NCBI GenBank assembly: GCA_002900995.3
Contig: CM035304.1
Location: 3,481,612-3,545,611 of the forward strand
Reading direction: 5' to 3'
DNA: 64,000 nt
From: Ganoderma boninense
Taxonomy: Eukaryota; Basidiomycota; Agaricomycetes; Polyporales; Polyporaceae
Below the pieces are notes generated by a model. The model worked only from the letters and a program-made list of their open reading frames with translations, was not told where the DNA came from and made no database searches. Position numbers and translations under genes: made by a program. Below, piece after piece: positions 56,573 to 64,000 of this stretch (position 1 is its first letter; every line of letters begins with the position of its first letter).

Positions 56573-59500
56573 ATGGATCCCAGTATGTCATTCATGCCTC
56601 CCTACTCCTTCTGTGCCACCCCCATCCACTCCAAGCCCCAGTGCTTTGCCCAGTGCACTGCCAGCAAGAGGGCGCCCCCCCAGGCCTCCCAGGTCATCCC
56701 CCAGCGCTCCCACATGTGCCAAGGCAGGGATGTGGCTTTTGGGCCCACCTGCTTGTCATCTCATGCCGTGAGGCCAGATGACATCCCCCAGCACACTGCT
56801 GGGGTGGCCATGGTCGACCTTCGCTGTCCCTCTGCCCTCCAGGTGTCCCCAGACCGCTCCTCATCGCTCTCCAGCCCTGCTGCGACCATGTGGAACACAG
56901 ACACGGGTGCATCAGCGCACATGACCCCCCACAGGCACTGGTTTCGCTCCTACTCGCCCCACAGCATCCCCATTCGCCTTGCCAACTCCCACATCGTCTA
57001 CTCTGCGGGTATGGGCTCTGTGGTGTCCCAGCCAGCTGAGATGGACGGAGTTTTGCCCCCTGCCATCGTCCTCCATGACATCCTCCATGTCCCTGCCCTG
57101 GCCAGCAACCTCCTGTCAATTTTTCACCTCACCCGGGAGAAGGGGTACTCTGTTGAGCTCTCTGCGTCGTCTGTGCTCTTCTACCACCAGGGGCAGCTGC
57201 GCTTCAAGGCCCAGGTCAACGAGCACAACGTCGGCTACCTCCTCGGCCACACCCTATCCCAGTCCAAGACTGCCATGTCCGCCTCCACCACCTGTGATGA
57301 GGACCTTGCCCTGTGGCACCAGCGCTGCTCCCATGTCAATCTCGACGACCTGCGCTCTGTGGTCAACAAGGAGCTGGTCAAGGGTCTCACCATCTGCTCC
57401 AAGCGTGCCCCCAGCGCGATCTGCGAGCCCTGCCTGGCTGGCAAGCTCAACCGCCACTCCATCCCTCGCTTCGCCTCCAGACGGTTCGTTCGCCTTGCCC
57501 TGGTGCACACAGACCTCAAAGGCAAGCTCGCTGTGCCCACGCCCGAGGGCTACCTCTACTGGATGGTGTTTGTCGACGATGCGACACGTTTCTGGGCCCT
57601 GGCCTACCTCAAGCGCAAGAGCGACGCATTTGCAGCCTTCAAGGCATACAAGGCCTACGCTGAGAACTGCCTGGGCCTGCGCATCAAGGCTACACAGGAC
57701 GACAAGGGCGGCGAGTACATGGGCCAGGAGTTCATTGACTTCTGCGCTGAGCACGGCATCCACAGGCAGCACACTGAGCCGGACGAGCCCCACCAGAATG
57801 GTGTTGCAGAGCAAGCCAACAGGACGACGTCTGAGGGTGCCACTGCCCTGCTTGCCCAGTCCAAGCTGCCTCCTTCATTCTGGTGCCATGCCGTCTCCAC
57901 CTTTGTCCACACGCGCAACCGCATGCCCACCTCTGCGCTCGACGGCGGCATCCCCTACACGGCCTGGAAGGGGGACGGGCGCAAGCCTGATGTGTCCTAT
58001 TTCCGCGTCTTTGGCTGCCTGGCCTATGTGCTCATCCGCAAGAAGGACCGCAAGGCACTGCAGCCCCACCGCAAGTGCATCTTCATTGGCTACCCGGATG
58101 GCACCAAGGCCTGGCGGTTCTGGGACCCTGCAGCAAAGAAGGTGATTGTCTCGTCGCATGCAGTGTTTGACGAGCAGTGCTTCCCTGGCAACTCGCCCTT
58201 TATCAATGTCTTTGGCCTGCCCCTCGGTGAAGTGGACATCCCTGGAGGCCCTGACGATGCAGCACCACCAGACGATGGTGTGCCAGGAGTGCCAGAGCTG
58301 CATGATCAGGGGAGAGATGACGACTATGATGATCCTGCACCTCCTGCGCCTCCAGCTCCTCCAGCTCCTCCTGCACCTCCTGCACCACACCCAGACTCTC
58401 CACCACCGGCACAACGTCCTGCACCACCTGCGCAACTCCCTGCTCGCTCACCATCACCCCCTGCTCGCTCACCAACACCTCCACCTGCTCGGCCACCTCC
58501 TGCACCAGTCGCTCGCCCCGTTGCGCCATCTGCGCACCAGCAAGCACAAAACCCAGGTTTCAGGCCCTATCCAGCTCTCGCTCGCAAGCAGCTCCCCTCA
58601 CGTGCCTCTCGCCCTCAAGGCTCCCTCAACGAGCATGCCCTTGAACGCCAGAACCTCGTTCCTCAGCGCCTTCGCATTCGCTCTGTGTCCCCTGCTCCTG
58701 CTCCTGCTCCTGCTCCGTCTCCTCAGCCTGAACGCTCCTCGTCGCCCGATCCACTCATTGAGGCTCCAGTCGATGCACCAGCTGCTCCTGGCCTTAATCG
58801 ACCGTTCCCCAACCGTCCACGCTCTCCCCCACCGAGTCCTACATCCTCAGACGACGAGCTGGACCTCATAGGTCGAGGGGACAGCAGTGATGAGGACGCA
58901 CTCCATGCAATGCTGGCAGGCCTCGATGACGTCTACTCTGACCCCCTGGTTGACTACCTGTCCTACGACGATGCCCTGGACGTCGCATTCGAGTCAGTGG
59001 TTGAGCAGGCGTCGAAGGCCAGCCAGGAGCACTTTGGGGAGCCCACCTCGATGTCCGAGGTCATGGCACTCGAGCCTGAGGAGCGCAACAAGTGGCTCAA
59101 GGCAGCGCAGGAAGAGCTGCAGTCCCTCGTTGAGAACGGCACCTTCGAGCTTGTCCTCCTGCCCCCTGGTCGCAAGGCCATTGGCTCCCGCTGGGTATTC
59201 CGGGTCAAGCGCAACGCAGATGGCTCCATCGAACGCTACAAGGGCAGACTGGTCGCGAAGGGCTTCTCACAGCGCCCTGGCTTCGAGTACAACGAGACCT
59301 TCGCTCCTACGCCCAAGTGGGCCTCCATCCGCGCTATCCTCGCCATTGCAGCCCTCGAGGACCTCGAGCTCGAGTCAGTCGACATCTCCTCTGCCTACCT
59401 CAATGGCAAGCTCAAGGAGGAGGTCTACATGCGCCAGCCAGACAGTTTCGAGGAGAAGATGCCACAGTGGGTGTGGCGCCTCCGTAAGGCCCTCTATGGC

Positions 59501-60604
59501 CTCAAGCAGGCTGGCCGCTGCTGGCACAAGAAGCTCAATGAGGTGCTCAGCAAGCTGGGCTTTGAACGCCTCACCTGTGAGCACAGTGTCTGGGTGTACC
59601 TGCGCGATGATGTGCATCTCATCATCCCTGTCTTCGTCGACGACATCACCATTGCAGGCAAGGACAAGGCGGCCATCCAGCGAGTCAAGGACGACCTGCG
59701 CAAGCACTTCAAGCTGCACGATCTGGGCCCCACGTCGTGGCTGCTGGGTGTACAGATTGAGCGCAACCGCTCGCAGCATTCCCTGTCCATCTCGCAGCGC
59801 CAGTACTCCCTGGACATCCTTGAGCGATACGGCTTCTCCAACTGCGACCCAGTCAGCACTCCCATGGACCCTGGCCTCCGCCTCAGCGCAGACATGGCCC
59901 CCACGTCGCCAGCAGACATCTGTGCGATGCAGGACATCCCCTACAGCCAGGCCGTCGGCTCTTTGTTTTATCTTGCAGTGGCCACCCGTCCAGACATTGC
60001 TCGCACTGTGGGCAACCTTGCACGCTTCTCCCAGCACCCTGGCATGGCGCACTGGAAGGCAGTCAAGCACCTGTTCCGCTACATCAAGGGCACCCTCGAC
60101 TACAAGCTCACCTATGCTCCCTCGCCAGAGTCAGAGCTGTTCACCTCCTACACCGATGCAGACCATGCTGGCTGCCCTGACACTGGCCGCTCCACCTCTG
60201 GCTATGTGATCAAGATGGGCACTGGGGCCATCTCCTGGTCGAGTCGCCTCCAGTCCCTTGTCGCCCTGTCCACCACAGAGGCCGAGTTCATCACTGCAGT
60301 CTCGTGTGGCCAGGAGATGCTCTGGCTGCACAATCTGCTCACTGAGTTTGGCTACAGCTTCTCCTCTGCCTCTCGCATGCGCATCGACAACCTCTCTGCT
60401 GTCTCTGTGGCGAAAAACCCAGAGCACCATGGGCGGATGAAGCACCTGGACCTGTGCTTCTACTGGCTGCGGGATGAGGTGGCCAAGGGGCGCATTGAGG
60501 TGGTGCACCTGCGCACGTCGCACATGCCTGCTGACATCCTGACCAAGTCGCTGCCCAAGCCCAAAGTGCTTGAGATGGTGAAGATGCTTGGATTGGGGAC
60601 TTGA
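56573..60604 (+). CDS. Copia pol polyprotein: protease, integrase, reverse transcriptase, RNase H (no gag recognised)
   Basis: One frame open from 56513 to 60604; ATG 56573 (MDPSMSFMPPYS) is a plausible start, giving 1,343 residues. In order: protease WNTDTGASAHMT (about 56891); integrase zinc-binding HQRCSH..CEPC; integrase core with HTDLKG, TQDDKGGEY and NGVAEQ as D, D, E; a Pro/Ala-rich linker (58330-58560); RVT_2 reverse transcriptase from SRWVFRVKRNADGSIERYKG with FVDDITIAGK near 59630; RNase H from TDADHAGCPDTGRSTSGYV with ALSTTEAEF, ending near the PPT. The first roughly 105 residues before the protease show neither a UBN2-type capsid nor a CCHC knuckle. Without gag the copy would need help in trans. 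Confidence 0.93.
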   Translation: MDPSMSFMPPYSFCATPIHSKPQCFAQCTASKRAPPQASQVIPQRSHMCQGRDVAFGPTCLSSHAVRPDDIPQHTAGVAMVDLRCPSALQVSPDRSSSLSSPAATMWNTDTGASAHMTPHRHWFRSYSPHSIPIRLANSHIVYSAGMGSVVSQPAEMDGVLPPAIVLHDILHVPALASNLLSIFHLTREKGYSVELSASSVLFYHQGQLRFKAQVNEHNVGYLLGHTLSQSKTAMSASTTCDEDLALWHQRCSHVNLDDLRSVVNKELVKGLTICSKRAPSAICEPCLAGKLNRHSIPRFASRRFVRLALVHTDLKGKLAVPTPEGYLYWMVFVDDATRFWALAYLKRKSDAFAAFKAYKAYAENCLGLRIKATQDDKGGEYMGQEFIDFCAEHGIHRQHTEPDEPHQNGVAEQANRTTSEGATALLAQSKLPPSFWCHAVSTFVHTRNRMPTSALDGGIPYTAWKGDGRKPDVSYFRVFGCLAYVLIRKKDRKALQPHRKCIFIGYPDGTKAWRFWDPAAKKVIVSSHAVFDEQCFPGNSPFINVFGLPLGEVDIPGGPDDAAPPDDGVPGVPELHDQGRDDDYDDPAPPAPPAPPAPPAPPAPHPDSPPPAQRPAPPAQLPARSPSPPARSPTPPPARPPPAPVARPVAPSAHQQAQNPGFRPYPALARKQLPSRASRPQGSLNEHALERQNLVPQRLRIRSVSPAPAPAPAPSPQPERSSSPDPLIEAPVDAPAAPGLNRPFPNRPRSPPPSPTSSDDELDLIGRGDSSDEDALHAMLAGLDDVYSDPLVDYLSYDDALDVAFESVVEQASKASQEHFGEPTSMSEVMALEPEERNKWLKAAQEELQSLVENGTFELVLLPPGRKAIGSRWVFRVKRNADGSIERYKGRLVAKGFSQRPGFEYNETFAPTPKWASIRAILAIAALEDLELESVDISSAYLNGKLKEEVYMRQPDSFEEKMPQWVWRLRKALYGLKQAGRCWHKKLNEVLSKLGFERLTCEHSVWVYLRDDVHLIIPVFVDDITIAGKDKAAIQRVKDDLRKHFKLHDLGPTSWLLGVQIERNRSQHSLSISQRQYSLDILERYGFSNCDPVSTPMDPGLRLSADMAPTSPADICAMQDIPYSQAVGSLFYLAVATRPDIARTVGNLARFSQHPGMAHWKAVKHLFRYIKGTLDYKLTYAPSPESELFTSYTDADHAGCPDTGRSTSGYVIKMGTGAISWSSRLQSLVALSTTEAEFITAVSCGQEMLWLHNLLTEFGYSFSSASRMRIDNLSAVSVAKNPEHHGRMKHLDLCFYWLRDEVAKGRIEVVHLRTSHMPADILTKSLPKPKVLEMVKMLGLGT

Positions 60605-60610
60605 GCGATC

Positions 60611-60619
60611 AGGGGAGAG
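60611..60619 (+). promoter_or_regulatory. Polypurine tract of the Copia element
   Basis: AGGGGAGAG directly before the 3' LTR, the expected site of plus-strand priming. Confidence 0.75.
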
Positions 60620-61044
60620 TGTTGAAGTTGGTGCTGTAGCGCCCGCAGTTTTGATCGCACCAAGTCCGTGATCGTACCGTACGTACATTGCAGTGTCCCC
60701 TACCTACACTATTTTTCGTTTCGTTACAGTAGCACATCTCATAGAGATACAACATCGTCTTCATTAGAGACTCCAACTAGCTTAGATCTGCATCCTGCTC
60801 TACTTTACACTGTACAGTCCGCAATTCTTGCTCCCTGGGCGCCATAACGGCACCAGCAGCACAGCGTTACATACTCTACCTAGCACGTGCTCCATGAGCT
60901 GTATCGACGCCTGTCAGGCTCTGTTGTCCTTAGACTTTACAGAGCTTGACACAGGTGAGTAGCATATCTTAGTTTCCTGCAATATAGACTTTACAGAGCT
61001 TGACACAGGCCATTGTGACGTCCTGAGGGCCACTGCAGCCAACA
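60620..61044 (+). repeat. 3' LTR of the Copia element
   Basis: 425 bp, the same length as the 5' LTR. About 15 differences by eye, mostly transitions, plus a cluster at about 60706-60710 (ACACT against GGGGC). Confidence 0.93.
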
Positions 61045-61147
61045 CGAACTCCCTGGTCGACACCCACCTGAACCGGCTCCCATCGAAGTAGAAGGAGAGG
61101 AGGAGTACGAAGTTGAAGCAGTACTAGAGTCCTGCCGCTATGGGCGG
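61045..61147 (+). pseudogene. Ty3 pol C-terminal fragment, chromodomain first part
   Basis: After the Copia TSD the Ty3 frame continues with an acidic linker and EEEYEVEAVLESCRYGR, the first strand region of a chromodomain. It is interrupted at 61147 by the antisense LTR-B. Confidence 0.85.
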
Positions 61148-61607
61148 TGTTACGACTGGCTGTCGAGTAAGATCAGGGAGGAGGCTTATGAGACGAGCAA
61201 GGGCGTCGACGAGCACTTGTGCAGCGAGAGCGGAGCAGGGCTCGACAGTCAGGCTGGAGACAAGTTGTATTGAGTGAGCAACTAACGAGCGAGAATACAG
61301 TGAGGCTTACCTGGAGACAAGAGGTCGAAACTGAGGTCTCCAGGTAGCGAAGTACAGGTCTTATATACATGTAGCGGACAATGGGAACTGGGGACAATAG
61401 GTAACTATGGACACGGGAACCAGTGGAAGAACAATGGTATGTAGTACAATGACGACGGGAACAATGGGTGATAGGAGTTATTGTACTGCGAGAACAAGGG
61501 ACGGGTTTGCTAAACAACGGAGGACAATAAGGACGACGCGGGAGGCAAACAGTCCAAAAAGGGAAAGAGAGACGCCGGGGTAGGCGCCGAGCATGCCGTT
61601 CATGACA
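61148..61607 (-). mobile_element. Solo LTR-B inserted antisense in the Ty3 chromodomain, TSD GGCGG
   Basis: 460 bp; on the minus strand it starts TGTCATGAACGGCATGC and ends CAGTCGTAACA. GGCGG stands at 61143-61147 and 61608-61612. It keeps more CpG sites than the copy at 33058, in keeping with a younger age. Confidence 0.93.
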
Positions 61608-61774
61608 GGCGGTGGAAGAAGCTGCAGTACCTCGTCCACTGGAAGGGATGGGGCCCAGAGCAAGACAGCTGGAAAGACGCAGCAGACCTGAGCAACGCAC
61701 CGCTGGTAGTAAAGAAATTCCATTCGACACACCCAGAGGCCCCCGGTCCCCTCAACAAGAAGACTCGGTCATGA
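61608..61774 (+). pseudogene. Ty3 pol C-terminal fragment, chromodomain second part
   Basis: Continues the chromodomain with LQYLVHWKGWGPEQDSWKDA (conserved aromatic Y..W..W positions) and a Lys/Pro-rich tail to TGA at 61772-61774. A chromodomain at the integrase end targets chromovirus insertion to modified histones. Confidence 0.88.
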
Positions 61775-61787
61775 GGGCACGACCCTT

Positions 61788-61799
61788 AGGAGGGGGGTA
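61788..61799 (+). promoter_or_regulatory. Polypurine tract of the Ty3 element
   Basis: AGGAGGGGGGTA lies directly before the 3' LTR start at 61801. Confidence 0.7.
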
Positions 61800-61800
61800 C

Positions 61801-62270
61801 TGTTACGAACACCCCGTTTAGCGCCTACCTTAGTGCCCAGGTTTCCTTTCTCGATTAGTTTACGTCCAATGTTGTCCTCGTTGTCCTCCATAGCATTGTC
61901 AACCCTCCGCATTGTTTCCAAGTACAATAGCTCTCGTCTCCCCATTGTTCCCCTGTTGTTTTCCGTCGCTATTGTTCCCTACACCATTGTTCTCCCTTTC
62001 CGCTCCCGCGACCGTAGTTACCATTGTACTCCGTTCCCATGGACCTGCACATGTATATAAGGACTGTAGCCTGCTACCTGGGGACTCTAGTTTCAACCTC
62101 TTGTCCCCAGGTGAGCCCCACTGTATTTCCCTTGTAGATACTTCACTCAATACACTCTTGTCCCCAGCCTGACTGTTGAGCCTTGCTCCGCTCTCGCTGC
62201 ACAAACGCTCGTCGACACCCTTGCTCGTCTCGTAAGCCTCCCTGATCTTACTCGACAGCCAGTCGTAACA
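61801..62270 (+). repeat. 3' LTR of the Ty3 element (LTR-A)
   Basis: 470 bp, TGTTACGAAC..AGTCGTAACA; TATATAAG at about 62054-62061. The last 100 bp or so are shared with LTR-B, the first part is not. Confidence 0.93.
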
Positions 62271-62275
62271 GGAAC

Positions 62276-64000
62276 TTGGTTCAAGTCCATACTATATTGA
62301 ACTCAATAGTTGTTTCCCATACTCCTAGACACTGCAACTGCTGTCCAGTTACTCTCATAATTTTACAGGAGTTACCTGTATCACAGGATTTTTCACATAA
62401 AAGTTCCCATAGCTTGGCACTGATGCAGTTTATTTCTGATCCAGTGTCAAGTACAAATGGTACTTGTGCGCCTTCTATGTGAATATCCAGAGTGTTAACT
62501 GGACATCAGACTGAATTACTATTGGTAATAATTGGTCCAGCCACTATATTGGGTTCCTCTTCTAGCTTTGAAGCTAGGTGACAGACTATTGGCTCTTTTG
62601 AAGTGTTATTGCACTTCAATAGCTTTGCCAAATTGTCTTCACTATATGGGAACACTTGTACCACTGCGTGGCCATAGTAGCTCTCCTTTTTATTGAAAAT
62701 TTTTACATCTCTCACTAAAAAGGTATATCTATCAACTGGTGATAGGACTCCTGAAAATTCAAGGGATGCATCTGTCAGGATTGTGCATGGTCCTGACTTG
62801 ATGGCAGGCATCTCTGGAATTTCTTGTTGAAGTCTATCTTTTATGATGTGATATGTCCTCTTCTCGTAGATTGTGTCTTCATCAGGCAAGTAGTTCCATG
62901 GCTCTTGTTACAAGAACATGTCTATCTCATCTTCAACACTATCTTCAGTGTTGAATGAGATACAGGAGCTAGTGCGTTGAAGATATAATAGGTCCTGTGC
63001 TGATGCAGCATCATTCCTATTTTTGTCTTGCATGATTGCACTAGTTTCTTCACTGTCAATATCCATTAGCTCATCTTGTGAGCTTTGGATAATATTTCTA
63101 CCCTGGCTGAGTGCGGTAGAGCTATTGACAGTGGATGGATCAGGATTTATGGCTACATCCTGTCCTGTATAGACTTCTGCTTTATCAGCAACCTCGCTTT
63201 CTGGTAAAAACGATGGTGGACCAGATCCTACAGGGCAAATATAGGCTTCTGGTACTCTTAGGTGTGACTGGCTGACTCCATCATCATTGGGAAAAGTGAG
63301 GAAGGTGCCTTCTTCTCTCTCTTCAATTTCAATGTGATGTTCTCTTTGCCACAGTCAGCCTAGTACTCCAGTAAATGCAGGACTCATAAAGACATATGCA
63401 TCAACTGGTGTATAGATGGGACCAATCTTTAGAGGAATTTCCTGTACCAAGCCTGGTAACTTAGAAGATCCTCCATTGGCATTCCGCATCATTACTGCCT
63501 CAGCCAGATTTATGACAAGCCCCTTGAACATGTCATAAACTCTCTGGCTGATTATATTTAGCTCTGACCCAGTATCCACAATGAAGTCAATGGGTGTATC
63601 CTTGTACTTCATCTCTATGTGGATTAAAGAGTCTTGCTTGTTCTTCGTCACCAAGTTCGAAGTGATAGGCTGCCCAAGGTCTACTTTTTTAACCTTAATT
63701 GCATCTTGCAAGCAGGTTAATACCTCTCTCGATGATCTGACTATCTTACAGATTGGAAGTGTAACAGGTGTGTCTAGAATTTTGTCTAGGACAAAACCAG
63801 GATCCACATCCTTACTAATCTGGGATGTTTTGCTTGCCAGATGTGGCTTCTCCACTGTATGAGCTCTAGAAGCTGCTGGCTTAGCAGGCTTTGATACAGG
63901 TGTGCTGTCGAACATCTCTGTATCCTTGTCTGGATTAAATGCTCTTTGGTGGGTTTTCACTAGACTTGGATTTATAGTTGAAAATGAGGAAGGAGAGTAG
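62276..64000 (-). pseudogene. Decayed retroelement-type ORF with two retropepsin domains, interrupted by the Ty3 element
   Basis: The minus strand is open from the window edge in a single frame except for TGA 63355-63357, TAA 62908-62910, TGA 62506-62508 and TGA 62281-62283. The first protease has DFIVDTGSELNIIS (residue about 129 from 63960) and ends GVLG-stop-LWQR, where a family member would have GRPWQ. About 280 codons follow, rich in Asp/Glu/Ser. Then comes a second protease, VPFVLDTGSEINCISAKLW (about 62455), whose end lies beyond the Ty3 insertion at 52269 (GILGCPWQQ). No RT is visible in the window. The four stops are all compatible with single C-to-T or G-to-A changes. The gene runs off the right edge. 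Confidence 0.7.

Larger units (their letters stand above)
55900..61044 (+). mobile_element. Copia-type LTR retrotransposon nested in the Ty3 integrase, TSD CGAAC
   Basis: Two 425-bp LTRs (55900-56324 and 60620-61044), each TGTTGAAG..CCAACA. CGAAC stands at 55895-55899 and again at 61045-61049. Length 5,145 bp. Removing the element and one TSD brings the Ty3 frame back together, which confirms the boundaries. It encodes one long uninterrupted pol ORF and appears structurally the most complete element here, except for gag. Confidence 0.95.
52270..62270 (+). mobile_element. Ty3/gypsy chromovirus-type LTR retrotransposon with nested insertions, TSD GGAAC
   Basis: Flanked by GGAAC at 52265-52269 and 62271-62275. 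LTRs: 52270 to about 52737 and 61801-62270. Between them lie gag remnant, protease, reverse transcriptase, integrase and a chromodomain, the order typical of chromoviruses. Two later insertions, a Copia element (55900-61044) and an antisense solo LTR-B (61148-61607), interrupt the integrase C-terminal region. Internal deletions of most of gag and of RNase H/IN N-terminus plus stops make this copy non-autonomous. Confidence 0.93.

Noticed and set aside
56979..58145. Long alternative-frame ORFs over the Copia pol (also 58887-60209)
   Set aside because: Ser/Pro/Thr-rich shadows of the GC-rich pol frame; no domains.
1..64000. CRISPR arrays, bacterial operons, riboswitches
   Set aside because: No regularly spaced repeats or prokaryotic gene signals; the window is fungal nuclear DNA with spliceosomal introns.

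Overview
This window is nuclear DNA of a filamentous basidiomycete, most likely an agaricomycete. Reasons: dense protein genes on both strands with many 45-60 nt GT..AG introns and CTAAC/CTGA-type branch sites; a fungal anillin/Bud4, a NoxR (fungal p67phox), a HET-domain protein, an asteroid-type XPG nuclease and a basidiomycete-style CFT1; a nuclear tRNA-Gln split by an intron; and abundant Ty3, Copia and hAT debris. All calls come from reading the sequence and recognising motifs; no search was run.

Layout. 1-32 kb is a gene-rich, GC-rich block: anillin/BUD4-like (-, 3' end off the window), an unknown protein (+), tRNA-Gln, aldo/keto reductase (-, frame broken), HET protein (-), a truncated copy of an asteroid gene, an AIM9-like phosphotransferase (+, frame broken), the full asteroid gene (+, frame broken near its end), MFAP1 (+), noxR (-), about 3 kb without a recognisable gene, then NAB2 (-) and CFT1 (+) head to head. 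NAB2 and CFT1 both act on mRNA 3' ends and share one 313 bp intergenic region. CFT1 runs into the AT-rich domain that follows.

32-47 kb is AT-rich and holds no recognisable host gene. It contains a solo LTR with a target-site duplication, a MITE-like inverted-repeat element, a decayed Ty3 LTR carrying CpG-to-TpG/CpA changes, a second LTR split by about 3.25 kb, two tRNA-like units in inverted orientation, purine-rich coding-like repeats and decayed ORFs.

47-64 kb is mobile DNA. A multi-exon hAT transposase gene (frameshift plus nonsense) lies next to a divergent unknown gene. From 52,270 to 62,270 there is a three-layer nest. A Ty3/gypsy chromovirus-type element (TSD GGAAC) contains an almost complete Copia element (55,900-61,044, TSD CGAAC) and an antisense solo LTR (61,148-61,607, TSD GGCGG), the last inserted inside its chromodomain. 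The Ty3 element itself landed in an older minus-strand ORF with two retropepsin domains, which is decayed by stops compatible with C-to-T or G-to-A transitions. No cellular defence, biosynthetic or CRISPR-like system was found; the most unusual content is this layered repeat history, the double-retropepsin ORF and the inverted tRNA-like pair.
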